A stretch of DNA of 40,312 bases from Gammaproteobacteria bacterium (GCA_028870635.1 JAGWPE010000251.1:1-40312), one strand, 5' to 3'. Shown: positions 1-10,461, counted from the stretch's first letter. Translations and numbers: made by a program. Notes: generated by a model not told the origin, from the sequence alone.

Positions 1-1985
1 ATCTGCTCGAGCCGCGAGCGCGCTTCGGCCGCGGGCAACTCGTCCAGACGAACGGCGAGCGCCGCGAGCTCGGCAACCTTGGGCCGCAGCGCGCGATGAC
101 TCACTGCGAGCCTCTGGGCGATACCGATCATTTCCGGCGAGCCCCGGATTCCAACCGCGCGGCCGCCCAGCGCACGCAAGGCGTTGAGGATTACCAGGAC
201 ATCGATGGCCTCCTGCAGCAGCGCGCCGTCGATGGGCGCAATGAGGCCGGCCGCGGCGAACCCCATGGCCACCAGCGAAAGAGCCATGCCGACCAGCACG
301 CTCTCGAGCGCAATACGGCGAGTGCGCTGCGATATCTGGATCGCTTCCGCGATACCCTGGAAGCGATCCGAAGTCAGCACCACGTCCGCCGCCTCCGAAG
401 CCGCGGTCGCACCGCGCGCCCCCATCGCAATACCGACATCCGCGAGCGCCAGTGCGGGTGCATCGTTGATGCCGTCTCCAACCATCGCGGTAACGCCTTC
501 GGTGCGAACGAGACGCACGACTTCCACCTTTTCCTCGGGCGCCCGCTCGGCAAAAACTCTGTCGACGCCGAGCGCGTCTCCCACGAGCTCGGCGACATCA
601 GGGTGATCCCCGGTCACCAGATGGATGTGCCTCACGCCGATTGTCCGCAGCAATCGCAGCGCCCGCGGGGCTTCCGGACGAATCGGATCCTGGAGGATCA
701 GAACGCCTGCGAGCCTGCCGTCGATCGCGACAAAGACACTGGATGACCCGTCCGCAGCGGTGCGCAGCTCTACGGAACGCAGCTGGGTCGTTCGCTCCGC
801 GCCTGGCGCCACGAAGTCGCGCTGCCCCACGGCGACGCGGCGGCCGCCGACCTCCCCGGAAATTCCCGTGCCCATCTGTTCCCGCACCCCCGACGGAAAC
901 GCAAGCACCAGGTTCCTGCTGCGTGCTTCCGCCAGGATCGCCGGCGCGTATGGATGAACCGAGAGCTGCTCCAGCGATGCCGCGCAGCGAACGATCTCGT
1001 CCGAAGACCCCGTGCCGATGGTCTCCACCGCCACGACCTCAGGGCGAGCGGATGTCGCGGTTCCGGTCTTGTCGAGCAACAACACACGGGTGCGTGCAAG
1101 CGTCTCGAGGGGCGCGCCGCCCTTGATGATGATTCCGTGCTTTGCGGCGCGCGAGACGCCCGCGACGATGGCAGCCGGCGCCGCGAGGATGAGCGGACAG
1201 GGTGTCGCGACGACGAGAACCGCCAGGGCGCGAATCGCGCTTCCCTCGAGGATCCAAGCCAGCATCGCCAGCGTCAGCGTCAACACCAGGAAGAGCAGCG
1301 CGTAGCGATCCGCGAGCCGCACCATCGGCGCCTTCGAAGCCTCCGCGGCCTGCACGAGGCGGATGATTCCGGCATAAGTGCTCTGGGCGGCCGTCGCGGT
1401 CACGCGCAGCTCGAAGGGCGCGCCCGAATTGCTGCCGCCGCTGCGAACCGGCATGCCGGCCTCGAGATTCACGGGCCGCGACTCCCCCGTGAGTGAGGAC
1501 TCGTCGAGTACCGCGCTGCCGCGGCTGACGATCCCATCGACGGGCACCACTTCGCCGGGCTTCACGATGAGCACTTCCCCCAGGGACACTTCCTCCACGG
1601 GGACATCGACGAAGGCTTCCCCTTGCCGGCGATGCGCGATCCTCGGTGCCCGCGAGATCAGCGCGCTCAACTCGCGTCGCGCCCGCCCGATCGCGTATTG
1701 CTCCAGCGCGGAGCCGCCGGTCAACATGACTGCAATGACCGCCCCCGCGAGGTACTCCCCGAGCAGCAGCGCCCCCGCCATCGCCAGCAGTGCGATCACA
1801 TCGACGCCGAGCTCTGCGCGCATCAGGCGATGGGCGGCCGAGACGGTGGCTGAGAGAAGCACCAGGCTGGTGACGGCCGCGAAGGCAATGCGGCTCGGAA
1901 CCTGAGCATCGAAGGCGCGCATCAGCAGCCCTGCCGCAAGGCCCGCCAAAGCCGCCCAGAGCAGGAAGAACCTCCGATACGACAT
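1..1985 (-). CDS. Heavy-metal P1B-type ATPase, 3' end cut by window edge
   Basis: Inner-membrane metal-translocating P-type ATPase. 661 residues are visible and no stop is reached before base 1. Reading the minus strand from ATG at 1985 gives paired N-terminal membrane helices, a TGES actuator motif, the membrane metal motif TPCPL (Cys263), the phosphorylation site DKTGT (Asp305), an HP motif and GDGINDAP in the hinge. No N-terminal HMA metal-binding domain precedes the helices. The usual DKTGTLT reads DKTGTAT. After the last helices an extra soluble tail begins with a His-Arg-Ala-Leu-Arg-Pro stretch, resembling hemerythrin (HHE)-like C-terminal extensions. Start choice: GGAG lies about 8 bases upstream, and an in-frame TAG lies about 39 bases upstream. 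The TPC site fits the Zn/Cd/Co/Mn group loosely; the metal is not determinable. It is divergent from the ABC operon at 2104. Confidence 0.9.
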   Translation of the reverse strand, partial: MSYRRFFLLWAALAGLAAGLLMRAFDAQVPSRIAFAAVTSLVLLSATVSAAHRLMRAELGVDVIALLAMAGALLLGEYLAGAVIAVMLTGGSALEQYAIGRARRELSALISRAPRIAHRRQGEAFVDVPVEEVSLGEVLIVKPGEVVPVDGIVSRGSAVLDESSLTGESRPVNLEAGMPVRSGGSNSGAPFELRVTATAAQSTYAGIIRLVQAAEASKAPMVRLADRYALLFLVLTLTLAMLAWILEGSAIRALAVLVVATPCPLILAAPAAIVAGVSRAAKHGIIIKGGAPLETLARTRVLLLDKTGTATSARPEVVAVETIGTGSSDEIVRCAASLEQLSVHPYAPAILAEARSRNLVLAFPSGVREQMGTGISGEVGGRRVAVGQRDFVAPGAERTTQLRSVELRTAADGSSSVFVAIDGRLAGVLILQDPIRPEAPRALRLLRTIGVRHIHLVTGDHPDVAELVGDALGVDRVFAERAPEEKVEVVRLVRTEGVTAMVGDGINDAPALALADVGIAMGARGATAASEAADVVLTSDRFQGIAEAIQISQRTRRIALESVLVGMALSLVAMGFAAAGLIAPIDGALLQEAIDVLVILNALRALGGRAVGIRGSPEMIGIAQRLAVSHRALRPKVAELAALAVRLDELPAAEARSRLEQ

Positions 1986-2046
1986 CGAGCCGCTCCACGC
2001 AGCCGCCGGCCGGTCGAAAAGCTAAACCTCCCCGCTTGCGCATCCC

Positions 2047-2063
2047 ATCCGCAGATCTCCCTA
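2047..2063 (+). promoter_or_regulatory. Putative regulator site, copy of the recurring 17-base motif
   Basis: ATCCGCAGATCTCCCTA lies in the 118-base divergent gap between the metal ATPase (start 1985) and the ABC operon (start 2104). It differs from the copy at 12052-12068 at only two of 17 positions. It is about 70 bases upstream of the ATPase start and 49 bases upstream of the ABC start, a reasonable place for an activator or repressor. The call is by eye alignment only. Confidence 0.4.
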
Positions 2064-2103
2064 TGCCGTCGTGCTACCGGCCGAGGCACAATGCTCGTGC
2101 GCA

Positions 2104-2823
2104 ATGAGCACTTCCTTTGCCGAGCCGGTCATGCGGGTCCGAGGCGTGAGCAAGACCTACCGCCTGGGGGAAGTCGATGTGCATGCGCTGCGCGGGATCG
2201 ACCTCGAGCTGCAGGCCGGCGAGCTCGTCGTCATTCTCGGCGCATCCGGCAGCGGCAAATCGACGCTGCTCAACATTCTCGGCGGCCTCGACACTCCGAC
2301 GCATGGCGAGGTGCGCTATCGGGATCACCTCCTCTCCACCGCGACCGATCGCGAATTGACCCGCTATCGGCGCGAGCACGTCGGGTTCGTGTTCCAGTTC
2401 TTCAATCTGCTGCCGAGCCTCACCGCCCTCGAGAACGTCGAGCTCGTGACGGAAATCGCGGTCAACGCTCTTGCGCCGCGCGAGGTCCTCGGGCGCGTCG
2501 GGCTCGCGGACCGCCTGCACCACTTCCCCTCCCAGCTCTCCGGCGGCGAGCAGCAGCGCGTCGCCATCGCGCGCGCGCTCGCCAAGCGGCCGGATGTTCT
2601 CTTCTGCGACGAGCCCACGGGCTCGCTCGACTACCCGACCGGCAAGCGGGTCCTCGAGGTTCTCGAGCACGCCAATCGCGAGCTCGGAACGCTCGTCGTC
2701 CTGATCACCCACAACGCGGCGATTGCCGCAATGGCGAACCGCGTCGTGCGCATGAGCAGCGGCAGCATCGCCGAGGTACACGTCAACCCCACCCAGGCTG
2801 CGGCGGAGGCGATATCCTGGTGA
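2104..2823 (+). CDS. ABC transporter ATP-binding protein (LolD/MacB-type)
   Basis: Cytoplasmic ATPase of 239 residues that should power the adjacent FtsX-type permease. Walker [10 protein letters not shown] is at about 46-54, the signature LSGGEQQRV starts at about 145, and Walker [10 protein letters not shown] is at about 165-173, followed by an H-loop (LITHN). Length and motifs match the LolD/MacB/DevA group of short ATPases serving mechanotransmission-type permeases. ATG 2104 was chosen; a GTG at 2071 would add 11 residues that do not resemble the family start. The stop overlaps the GTG start of the permease (GTGA), so the two are probably translationally coupled. The order ATPase-permease-adaptor indicates a tripartite exporter. 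The substrate is unknown. Confidence 0.93.
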   Translation: MSTSFAEPVMRVRGVSKTYRLGEVDVHALRGIDLELQAGELVVILGASGSGKSTLLNILGGLDTPTHGEVRYRDHLLSTATDRELTRYRREHVGFVFQFFNLLPSLTALENVELVTEIAVNALAPREVLGRVGLADRLHHFPSQLSGGEQQRVAIARALAKRPDVLFCDEPTGSLDYPTGKRVLEVLEHANRELGTLVVLITHNAAIAAMANRVVRMSSGSIAEVHVNPTQAAAEAISW

Positions 2824-5189
2824 GCCGGCTGCATCGAGCGCTGCTGCGGGACCTCTGGCACCTGCGCGGACAGGTGATCGCCACCGCGCTCGTCGTCGGC
2901 GTGGGGATCGCCGCATTCGTGACGATGGTGAGCACATATCAGTCGCTGGCCCGGGCGCGGGTGGAGTATTACTCGGCGTATCGATTTGCCGATGTCTTCG
3001 CGAGTCTCAAACGCGCCCCGGACTCCGTGGCCGCCGCCCTGCGGCTGATTCCCGGGGTCGCAGCCGTTGAGACGCGCGTGGCCGAAGACATCATCCTGAG
3101 TGTGCCGGGCCTCGCCGAGCCCGCCACCGCACGGCTGATATCGCTCCCCGGCGCCGAGCGGCGCGGGCAGAGTCTCAACGTTCTCCATCTGACATCGGGT
3201 CGATATCCCTCTCCTCGAAGCGATGACGAAGTCGTGGCAAGCGAGACCTTCGCCGCCGCCAACTCCCTCGCCCTCGGAAGCCGCATCGGGGCAATTCTCA
3301 ATGGAAGGTGGAAGATTCTGCGGGTCGTCGGGCTCGCCCTCTCGCCCGAGTACGTCTACGAAGTCAGTCCGGCGATGGTCATTCCGGACAACAAACGCTT
3401 CGGCGTGCTCTGGATGAATGCCGAAGGGCTCGCCACCGCGTTCAACATGAAGGGGGCCTTCAATGACGTGACTCTCTCCCTGGCCCGAGGCGCCTCCCTG
3501 AGCGATGTGACCGCCAGCATCGACCGCCTGCTCGCCCCCTATGGCGGCTTCAGGGCGTATGGCCGCGCCGATCAGCCATCGGACCGCTTCCTCACCGACG
3601 AGCTCGGCGAGATCGAGGTGAACGCCACCTACATTCCCGCGATATTCCTGGCCGTCGCCGCCTTTCTCGTCTATACGCTGCTCGCCAGGCTGATCACGAT
3701 CCAGCGCAGCCAGATCGCGCTCCTGAAGTCCTTCGGTTACTCCGATGTCCGCATCGGCATGCATTACCTCGAGTTCGCGCTGCTCATCGTCGGTCTCGGG
3801 CTCATCGCCGGCGCGGGGCTGGGCGGCTACCTGGGCGCCGGCCTGATCGGCGTCTATCAGAGTTACTTTCACTTCCCCGTATTGCAGTACCGTCTGAGCG
3901 CTTCCATCCTCCTGCTTGCCGCCGCCATCGCCCTCACCGCCGCCGTAGGCGGGTCGCTTACGGCCGTCGCCCGGGCGGTCCGGCTTGCGCCCGCGGAGGC
4001 AATGCGCCCGCAGCCGCCGCGAAGCTTTCAGTCGGGAGCGCTCGATCGCCTGGGGCTCATGCGCCGGCTCGATACGGTCACCAGGGCAATTCTGCGCAAC
4101 CTCGCCCGGCGCCCGTGGCGGGCGGCTCTCTCCGCCATCGCGATCGCAGCCGCCGTGGCAACCGTGGTGGTTGGCCGCTTCATGTTCGATGCCGTGAACG
4201 CGTTGTTGGCAGTGCATTTTGATGCCGCGCAGCGCGAGGACGTCACGGTGACGTTCAACGAGACCCGCTCTCACAGCGCAGTCACGAGTCTTCGGGAGCT
4301 GCCCGGGGTCTTGCGCGTAGAGCCCTTCCGGGCGATTCCGGCCCTGATTCGCGCTGGGCATCGTGAAAAGCGCGCGTCGATCCTGGCGTTGTCGCCCACA
4401 GGCACGCTGCGACAGCTCATCGATGCCCGCAGAGAGCGGATCGAAGTGCCGCCCAAAGGCCTGGTGCTGACCCGAAAGCTGGCGCGGATCCTCGCCGTCC
4501 GCGAGGGCGATCACGTCCTGGTGGAGCAGCTCGATGGCCGCAGGCGGCAATTCGTCGCCAGCGTCAGCCGGCTCTCGGATGAGCCGGTCGGAATGAGCGG
4601 CTACATCGACGCGGACGCCCTGGCGGCGCTGCTCGGCGAGGATGCGCCCATTTCCGGAGCGGTCCTGCAGGTGGACAAGAGCCGCGAGCCGGCCCTCTAC
4701 GCCTCTCTGAAACGCACACCCGCCGTGGCCTCCGTGTCGATTCGCGCCGCCACGCTGCAGACGATCCGGGAGATGATGAACCGCAGCTTCATCCTCATGA
4801 CAATCGTCATGACGAGCTTCGGTATCGTGCTCGTGGCCGGCGTGGTCTACAACAGCGTGCGCATCTCGCTCTCGGAGCGCGGCAACGAGCTCGCCAGCCT
4901 GCGCGTATTGGGATTCACGCGCGTCGAAGTGGGTCAGCTTCTTCTGGGAGAGCAGACGGTGCTGACGATCATCGCCATACCGGCGGGGTGCGCCCTCGGC
5001 GCCCTGATCTGCCGGCTGCTCGTGCCGTCCTTCGACCGGGAGGTCTTCCGCCTGCCCTTCGTTCTGACACGCGCCACTTTCGGGTTCGCCTCCATCGTGA
5101 CCCTGGGGTCTGCCGCATTGGCTGCCTGCCTCGTCGCCGGCCGCATTGCCCGGCTCGATCTGATAGCGGTCCTGAAAGCGAGGGAGTAG
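2820..5189 (+). CDS. ABC transporter permease with two FtsX domains
   Basis: Inner-membrane permease of 789 residues. The first helix is at about 16-36 ([15 protein letters not shown]). It is followed by a periplasmic MacB_PCD-like region and a three-helix FtsX block at about 270-400. A second helix plus periplasmic domain follows, and a C-terminal FtsX block at about 665-785 ends in a typical conserved motif ([11 protein letters not shown]). This duplicated arrangement is that of large single-gene permeases that need no second subunit. Start GTG 2820 overlaps the ATPase stop by four bases. The reading frame is open back to 2091, but that upstream part is the ATPase gene in another frame. The next gene starts two bases after the stop. 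The exported substrate cannot be told from sequence. Confidence 0.9.
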   Translation: MSRLHRALLRDLWHLRGQVIATALVVGVGIAAFVTMVSTYQSLARARVEYYSAYRFADVFASLKRAPDSVAAALRLIPGVAAVETRVAEDIILSVPGLAEPATARLISLPGAERRGQSLNVLHLTSGRYPSPRSDDEVVASETFAAANSLALGSRIGAILNGRWKILRVVGLALSPEYVYEVSPAMVIPDNKRFGVLWMNAEGLATAFNMKGAFNDVTLSLARGASLSDVTASIDRLLAPYGGFRAYGRADQPSDRFLTDELGEIEVNATYIPAIFLAVAAFLVYTLLARLITIQRSQIALLKSFGYSDVRIGMHYLEFALLIVGLGLIAGAGLGGYLGAGLIGVYQSYFHFPVLQYRLSASILLLAAAIALTAAVGGSLTAVARAVRLAPAEAMRPQPPRSFQSGALDRLGLMRRLDTVTRAILRNLARRPWRAALSAIAIAAAVATVVVGRFMFDAVNALLAVHFDAAQREDVTVTFNETRSHSAVTSLRELPGVLRVEPFRAIPALIRAGHREKRASILALSPTGTLRQLIDARRERIEVPPKGLVLTRKLARILAVREGDHVLVEQLDGRRRQFVASVSRLSDEPVGMSGYIDADALAALLGEDAPISGAVLQVDKSREPALYASLKRTPAVASVSIRAATLQTIREMMNRSFILMTIVMTSFGIVLVAGVVYNSVRISLSERGNELASLRVLGFTRVEVGQLLLGEQTVLTIIAIPAGCALGALICRLLVPSFDREVFRLPFVLTRATFGFASIVTLGSAALAACLVAGRIARLDLIAVLKARE

Positions 5190-5191
5190 CC

Positions 5192-6370
5192 GTGAGAATC
5201 AGGCGCGGTACGCTCTGGCTGGCAATCGCCGTCGCAACCCTCCTCGCTCTCTCGATCGTCGCGCTTCTGCCGCGGCCGGTCGTCATCGAAGCAGGGACGG
5301 TGCGTTTTGGCCCGCTGCAAGTGACGGAGGAAGATCAGGCCGAGACTCGCTCTCATGACCGGTACGTCGTAGCGGCGCCGGTCGCCGGGCGGCTGCTTCG
5401 CGTGCTCCTGCGAGATGGTGACAGCGTAATGACCGGACAGGCCGTTGCCGCTCTCGCACCGGTACCGCTCAGTGCGCGCGAGCGGGACGAGGCAGCTGCC
5501 CGGGTGGACGCCGCGGCGGCGGCCGAGCGCGGCGCTCGAGCCCAGTTGCAGCATGCCATCGAAGACCTGGCGCAAGCACGCCGCGAGGATGGCAGATTGC
5601 GGGCCCTCGTCGCGCAAGGTCTGGCGTCCATACAGGCACTCGATCAGTCTCGTAACGCGGTCGTGACGCTCGGCATGGAGGTCACGGCGGCGCGCAACCG
5701 GGCCACATCGGCCGACGCCGAATTGCGAGGCGCGCGTGCGGCCCTCGCCGCGCTGTCCGGTGCGCGCCCCGCCGATGGAACGTTTTTGACGGTTTACTCG
5801 CCGGCTGCAGGACGGGTCCTGCGCGTGCTCGAGCCGAGCGAGCGCGTGATCCCCGCCGGAACCCCGATCCTGACCATCGGGGACCTCGCCCATCTCGAGG
5901 TCGTCATGGAAATGCTCTCCTCTCAGGCCGTACGGGTCTCACCTGGCATGCCGGCGCTCCTCCTCGGATGGGGCGGAGATCAGCCGCTGCGGGCGCGCGT
6001 GCGATTGGTCGAGCCGTACGGCTTCACCAAGATCTCGGCGCTCGGCGTGGAGGAAAAGCGGACGAACGTCATCCTGGACTTCGTCGACCCTCCAGGCTCG
6101 CTGGGCGACGGATACCGCGTCATCGCACGAATCATCACGTGGAGCTCGCCGCACGTGCTTCAGGCCCCATTATCGGCGATCTTTCGCTGCGGCTCGGACT
6201 GGTGCGTGTTTGCCCTGGAAGGCGGTCGCGCGCGGACCCGCCGCGTTCGCATCGGGCATCAGAGCGATGAATCGGTCGAGATCCTCTCAGGTCTGAAAGA
6301 CGGCGATGAGGTCGTCAAGTACCCGCCGAATGAGCTCGCCGATGGCGCCCGCGTCTCCGTGCAGTCCTAG
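5192..6370 (+). CDS. Periplasmic adaptor (HlyD/MacA-type membrane fusion protein)
   Basis: A 392-residue membrane-anchored adaptor that should link the FtsX permease to an outer-membrane channel. One N-terminal helix at about 7-27 is followed by a lipoyl-like half (VVAAPVAGRLLRV), an alanine/arginine-rich coiled coil at about 100-185, the second lipoyl half (VYSPAAGRVLRVLEPSERV), a beta-barrel and a C-terminal membrane-proximal domain ending around DGDEVVKYP. Start GTG 5192 has GGGAG overlapping the preceding stop codon. No TolC gene lies in this operon; the TolC gene at 18572 belongs to another cluster. It converges on the macB-like gene at 6383 with only 12 bases between the stops. Confidence 0.88.
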   Translation: MRIRRGTLWLAIAVATLLALSIVALLPRPVVIEAGTVRFGPLQVTEEDQAETRSHDRYVVAAPVAGRLLRVLLRDGDSVMTGQAVAALAPVPLSARERDEAAARVDAAAAAERGARAQLQHAIEDLAQARREDGRLRALVAQGLASIQALDQSRNAVVTLGMEVTAARNRATSADAELRGARAALAALSGARPADGTFLTVYSPAAGRVLRVLEPSERVIPAGTPILTIGDLAHLEVVMEMLSSQAVRVSPGMPALLLGWGGDQPLRARVRLVEPYGFTKISALGVEEKRTNVILDFVDPPGSLGDGYRVIARIITWSSPHVLQAPLSAIFRCGSDWCVFALEGGRARTRRVRIGHQSDESVEILSGLKDGDEVVKYPPNELADGARVSVQS

Positions 6371-6382
6371 CCGGCATCGTTC

Positions 6383-8503
6383 TCACTCATACCGCAGCGC
6401 CTCGATGGGATTGAGCGCAGCGGCCTTTCTCGCCGGATAGAAGCCGAAGAAGATTCCCACCGCGGCGGAGAATACGAAGCCCCCGAGCATCGCGAGGGCG
6501 GAGATCGCGATGGGCCAGCCGGCGACGGCGGAGACGAGCTCCGAGGCGGCAACACCCATCAGGATGCCCGCCGTGCCGCCTGCCGCGCTGAGGAACACCG
6601 ACTCCGCGAGGAACTGCAGCAGTACGTGCGTGCGGCGCGCGCCGAGGGCCATGCGCAGCCCTATCTCGCGCGTGCGCTCGGTGACGGAGACCAGCAGAAT
6701 GTTCATGATCCCGATGCCGCCGACGAGCAGAGAGATGGACGCCACTGTCGCCAGCAGAAGCGCCATGACCCTGCTGCTGCCCTCGGCGGCGGTGGCGATT
6801 TGACTCAGATTCCGTACGCTGAAGTCGTCCGTGTCGCTCATATGGATGTTATGCCGCCGCCGCAGCGTCGCTGTCACCTGGTCGATCGCGTGGTTGACGA
6901 GCGTAGCGCTCGCCGCCTGCACGTAGATCACGTTCACATAGCCGGTGAGCCTCGGCTGCATCCCGAAGGGGTTCGGTGGAGGCGGATACACGGTTCCGGC
7001 GGCCTGCGCCCCGAGCTGCGTCGGCGCAGCGACGCCGAGCACCTTGCGCTCGGCGGTGGTGAACGGCATCGTCACGAGATCATCCTGATCCTGACCCATC
7101 GGGGATTGTCCCTTGGCCTGATAGAGCCCGATCACTTTCAGCGGAACGCCTTTGACCAGAACCGTCGCACCGACCGGGTTCTCGTATGGCTCGAACAGCT
7201 CCCGATACACCGTCTGGCCGATGACGGCGACCAGCGCTGCCGAGCTCACATCATCGGACGAAATTCCCCGTCCCGCCGCAATCCGCCAGTTCGTTATCTC
7301 GTCGTAATTCGCAGTCACCCCGAAAAGGCCGGTGCCCCAGTTTTGATTGCGATACTGCACCTGGCCGACCTGGCGGATCATGTACCCCACCTGAGCGACG
7401 GCAGGATCATCCCGCCGCAGCGAGGCGGCATCGGCGGTAGTGAGCGTCGAAGCACTGCCGAATCCCGCCCGCACGCCGCCGGCCGTGGTCGCCCCCGGGA
7501 GCACGATCAGCATGTTCGTGCCGAGACTCTGGATCAGCTCGCCCACGGCCCTGTTGGCGCCCTGCCCCACGGCCACCATCGCAATGAGCGCGGCGACCCC
7601 GATCAGCACGCCGAGCGTGGTCAGGCCGGAGCGCATCTTGTTGCGGGCGATGGCCTGGATCGCGCTCGATACGGTCATGCGCCAGAAAGGCCAGGAGCGC
7701 GGGCCGGCCGCCGCGCCTTCCCGCCCTCCCATTGCGCGAACGGCGCCGCCCGAAGCCGGTGCCTGCGCTTGCGCCTCGACGGCCTTCCCCGGCATGAGCG
7801 GCGCCCGGTTGCGCTCGTCGGCGATCACGGCTCCGTCGCGCATGGTCACCACGCGGTCGGCATAGGCAGCGATGTCGGACTCGTGCGTGACCACGACCAC
7901 AGTCACGCCGCTCTGCCGATTGAGCCTGACCAGCGTCTCCATGAGCTCGTGGGAATTGCGCGTATCGAGGTTGCCCGTCGGCTCATCGGCCAATACCACG
8001 GCGGGCGCGTTGATCAGCGCGCGCGCGATCGCGACGCGCTGCTGCTCGCCGCCCGAGAGCTGCGCCGGGGTATTGCGCTCGCGTCCGGCGAGGCCGACCA
8101 GCTTTAGCGCCGCGCCGGCACGGGCACTTCGCTCCGCAGCACTGATGGCGCCTCGCGGATCGTAGTAGAGCGGCAGCGCCACATTCTCCAGCGCGCTCGT
8201 GCGCGGGAGGAGATTGAAGCTCTGGAATACGAAACCGAGGCGCTCGCTGCGAATGCGCGCGAGCTCGGGCTCCTTCAGCGCCGAGACATCCGCGCCCTCG
8301 AGCAGATACCGGCCGCCGCTCGGCCGGTCGAGGCAACCGAGCAATGCCATCAGCGTCGACTTGCCCGAACCCGACGATCCCATGATCGCGACGAGCTCGC
8401 CGCGCCGGATCGCGAGGCTGACGCCGGCGAGCGCGTGCACTTCGACGGAGCCGGTGCGATATACGCGCCGCAGGTCCTCGGTCTGGATGACGATGTCACC
8501 CAC
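6383..8503 (-). CDS. macB: MacB-like fused ABC exporter (ATPase plus permease)
   Basis: A 706-residue protein with an N-terminal ATPase: Walker [10 protein letters not shown] at 42-50, signature LSGGEQQRV from 149 and Walker [10 protein letters not shown] at 169-177. A linker of about 45 residues leads to one helix near 290, a large periplasmic MacB_PCD domain, and three C-terminal helices ending in the family-typical [11 protein letters not shown]. This is the MacB layout: a dimeric mechanotransmission exporter working with MacA and an outer-membrane channel, classically on macrolides, enterotoxin or other periplasmic substrates. The linker is longer than usual and Ala/Gly/Pro-rich. Start GTG 8503 lies 11 bases after the adaptor stop and has no strong Shine-Dalgarno, which suggests coupling. 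Substrate unknown. Confidence 0.92.
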   Translation of the reverse strand: MGDIVIQTEDLRRVYRTGSVEVHALAGVSLAIRRGELVAIMGSSGSGKSTLMALLGCLDRPSGGRYLLEGADVSALKEPELARIRSERLGFVFQSFNLLPRTSALENVALPLYYDPRGAISAAERSARAGAALKLVGLAGRERNTPAQLSGGEQQRVAIARALINAPAVVLADEPTGNLDTRNSHELMETLVRLNRQSGVTVVVVTHESDIAAYADRVVTMRDGAVIADERNRAPLMPGKAVEAQAQAPASGGAVRAMGGREGAAAGPRSWPFWRMTVSSAIQAIARNKMRSGLTTLGVLIGVAALIAMVAVGQGANRAVGELIQSLGTNMLIVLPGATTAGGVRAGFGSASTLTTADAASLRRDDPAVAQVGYMIRQVGQVQYRNQNWGTGLFGVTANYDEITNWRIAAGRGISSDDVSSAALVAVIGQTVYRELFEPYENPVGATVLVKGVPLKVIGLYQAKGQSPMGQDQDDLVTMPFTTAERKVLGVAAPTQLGAQAAGTVYPPPPNPFGMQPRLTGYVNVIYVQAASATLVNHAIDQVTATLRRRHNIHMSDTDDFSVRNLSQIATAAEGSSRVMALLLATVASISLLVGGIGIMNILLVSVTERTREIGLRMALGARRTHVLLQFLAESVFLSAAGGTAGILMGVAASELVSAVAGWPIAISALAMLGGFVFSAAVGIFFGFYPARKAAALNPIEALRYE

Positions 8504-8514
8504 GTCTGGCGCCG

Positions 8515-9783
8515 TTACATGAAGGGCGAGCGTGGCCGATTCGCCGCGGCGGAACGGCTCGGCGATTCTCCGCCCGAGCGCTCACCGATGACGACGGAAT
8601 CTCCCGGAGAGAGAGCACCCTGCTTGATCTGCGCATACGTATCGTCGCTGAGGCCCACGACGACGGGAACGGCAATGGGCCTCCCGTCCCGCAGCGCCCA
8701 TACGCGGGACGGCGCCGAGCCGTCCTGCACCGGCTTCGACATCCTTTCCGGCGAATACCGCAGCGCTTCCAGCGGGACGCGAAGCGCATCGGCGGCCTGC
8801 GCCGTGATGATCCGCACGTCCGCCGTCATACCAGGCTTCAACAGCAAGTCCGGGTTGTTCGCCTGCAGCACTACATCGTACGTGACTACGTTCTGAATGG
8901 TCTGCGGTGATTGACGCACCTGCACGACGCTGCCGTGGAAGATACGCCGCGGGAAGGCCTCAACGGTGAAGGACGCCGGATTGCCCTGCTTTATGCTCCC
9001 GATATCGGACTCGCTGACGCTGGCGTCGACCTGCATGTGCGTGAGATCCGTGGCGATCAGAAAGAGCGTCGGCGTCTGAAAGCTCGCCGCGACCGTCTGC
9101 CCCTGGGTGATGTTGCGAGACACGACCGTGCCATCGACGGGCGACGTGATGTTGGTGTATCCCAGGTTGACCCTGCCGGCATCGAGATCCGCCTGCCGCT
9201 GCACGACAGTGGCCGCATCCAGGCCGACCTGGGCGCGTGCCTGGTCATAGGAGCTGCGGGCCAGGTCCACCGCATCTTTCGAGGCCAGGCTCTCCGCGAC
9301 GAGCTTGATCTGCCGCTCGTAATTGAGCCTCGCGTAGGTGAGATTCGCCTGATCCTTCACGAGCTGGGCCCTCGCGGCGGCGAGCGCCGCGGTGTCCTGA
9401 TCGACGACGACCTGGTACGGCCTCGGGTCGATCCTGGCGCAGAGCTGTCCGGCCTTTACCCGCGTGTTGAAGTCGCAGTAGAGCTCCTGGATGACTCCTG
9501 AGACATATGTTCCAACTTGTATGGTCACCACCGGATTGACGCTGCCGCTCGCCGTGACGTACGGGGAGACTGCCCCGCGGCTGACCTGGGCGGACACATA
9601 CGCGACTTCTTCAGCCGGTTTGAGGTACCACCAGCTGCCTGCTCCCGCGACGAGAGCGAGCACCACCATGGCCACAGCCGCTCGGCTCGGCCGGCGCAGC
9701 CATTGCAATCGCGCCCCTTGGCGTACCTGGTGAGGCTCCCCAGCGTCATGGCCTATGACTTGCGTGTCCACCTGCGGCTTCAT
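8515..9783 (-). CDS. macA: MacA-like periplasmic adaptor
   Basis: A 422-residue HlyD-family adaptor for the downstream macB-like exporter. A cytoplasmic N-terminus of about 30 residues is followed by one membrane helix (about 35-52). Next come the first lipoyl half (VTIQVGTYVSGVIQELY), a long coiled-coil hairpin at about 120-215, the second lipoyl half (ITSPVDGTVVSRNITQGQTV), a beta-barrel (DASVSESDIGSIKQG) and a membrane-proximal domain. The beta-barrel and hairpin sequences follow MacA rather than RND adaptors. ATG 9783 overlaps the stop of the lipoprotein gene by four bases (ATGA). It ends 11 bases before the MacB start. Confidence 0.92.
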   Translation of the reverse strand: MKPQVDTQVIGHDAGEPHQVRQGARLQWLRRPSRAAVAMVVLALVAGAGSWWYLKPAEEVAYVSAQVSRGAVSPYVTASGSVNPVVTIQVGTYVSGVIQELYCDFNTRVKAGQLCARIDPRPYQVVVDQDTAALAAARAQLVKDQANLTYARLNYERQIKLVAESLASKDAVDLARSSYDQARAQVGLDAATVVQRQADLDAGRVNLGYTNITSPVDGTVVSRNITQGQTVAASFQTPTLFLIATDLTHMQVDASVSESDIGSIKQGNPASFTVEAFPRRIFHGSVVQVRQSPQTIQNVVTYDVVLQANNPDLLLKPGMTADVRIITAQAADALRVPLEALRYSPERMSKPVQDGSAPSRVWALRDGRPIAVPVVVGLSDDTYAQIKQGALSPGDSVVIGERSGGESPSRSAAANRPRSPFM

Positions 9784-10373
9784 CCGGGCGGAAATTTCGC
9801 GAGCACCGCATCGGCCGCCTCCCGAATCGACTGCCCCGACTGCTCCATGTCCCTGCGTGTGAGCGCCTTCTTGGCCCAGCCGTGCCAGACCGGCTTGTGC
9901 GTCCTGGCGTCGAAGGCATCGACCGCGAGGACTCCCTCACGATACTGATGCACATCGATGCCGGTTCCCCAGTAGGGATAGCCCCACCAGCGCGGCCCAT
10001 ACCAGTACCAACCGCTCCCGTACGGCTGGGGGTACGTGTGAATGTCCGTCCGGTCATGAGCGCCAATCGTGAAGTCGACGGCGAAGTCCGCGGCCGCTGG
10101 ATCGCTCGTATACGTGTACCCCTTCTGCTGCAGGCGCGCCTGAATGGCCTCGCGCGCCCGCTCGACCACGAGCGGATTGCGGACCCCGTATTCCTCGCGG
10201 GGCAGCCAGGTGAAGGAGTGATAGTTGGTGAAGTCCGCGGTCCGATCGTAGTCGCTGCCGACGCGCATGGTTTCGCAAGCCGCCAGACCCAGCGCGAGAG
10301 CCAGGACACATGCGTAGCTGATCAGGATGGCAACGCGTCCGCGCGAAGAATCGTTCTGCAATTTGGCGTTCAT
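9780..10373 (-). CDS. DUF4136 lipoprotein
   Basis: A 197-residue lipoprotein with a lipobox LAAC (Cys33) after a hydrophobic segment. The mature part resembles the DUF4136 family: SDYDRTADFTNYHSFTW near the N-terminus, a middle section rich in Tyr/Trp/Gly, and a C-terminus like AADAVLAKFPPG. Function in the family is unknown, but such proteins are envelope-located. ATG 10373 has a near-perfect GGAGGTGA seven bases upstream; the longer in-frame form from 10403 has no comparable site. The gene overlaps the MacA-like gene and is the first of a three-gene minus-strand operon, so it may serve the MacAB exporter. Confidence 0.88.
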   Translation of the reverse strand: MNAKLQNDSSRGRVAILISYACVLALALGLAACETMRVGSDYDRTADFTNYHSFTWLPREEYGVRNPLVVERAREAIQARLQQKGYTYTSDPAAADFAVDFTIGAHDRTDIHTYPQPYGSGWYWYGPRWWGYPYWGTGIDVHQYREGVLAVDAFDARTHKPVWHGWAKKALTRRDMEQSGQSIREAADAVLAKFPPG

Positions 10374-10444
10374 GGCGAAATCACCTCCGAGCGCAGGCAC
10401 CACGAATCACGCAAGCAGGATGCATCGCCGTACCGGCCTGACCA

Positions 10445-10461
10445 ATCCGTAGTTTTACGGG
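10445..10461 (+). promoter_or_regulatory. Putative regulator site between divergent DUF4136 and UrcA genes
   Basis: ATCCGTAGTTTTACGGG contains a perfect CCGTA-N4-TACGG inverted repeat. It shares its left half with the recurring 17-base motif of this window; the right half differs (GGG rather than CTA). It lies 72 bases from the lipoprotein start (10373) and about 87 bases from the UrcA start (10548). No convincing -35/-10 pair was found around it. Confidence 0.35.

Noticed and set aside
2091-2819. A 243-codon N-terminal extension of the FtsX permease
   Set aside because: That stretch is the ABC ATPase gene in another frame; the permease starts at the GTG overlapping the ATPase stop.
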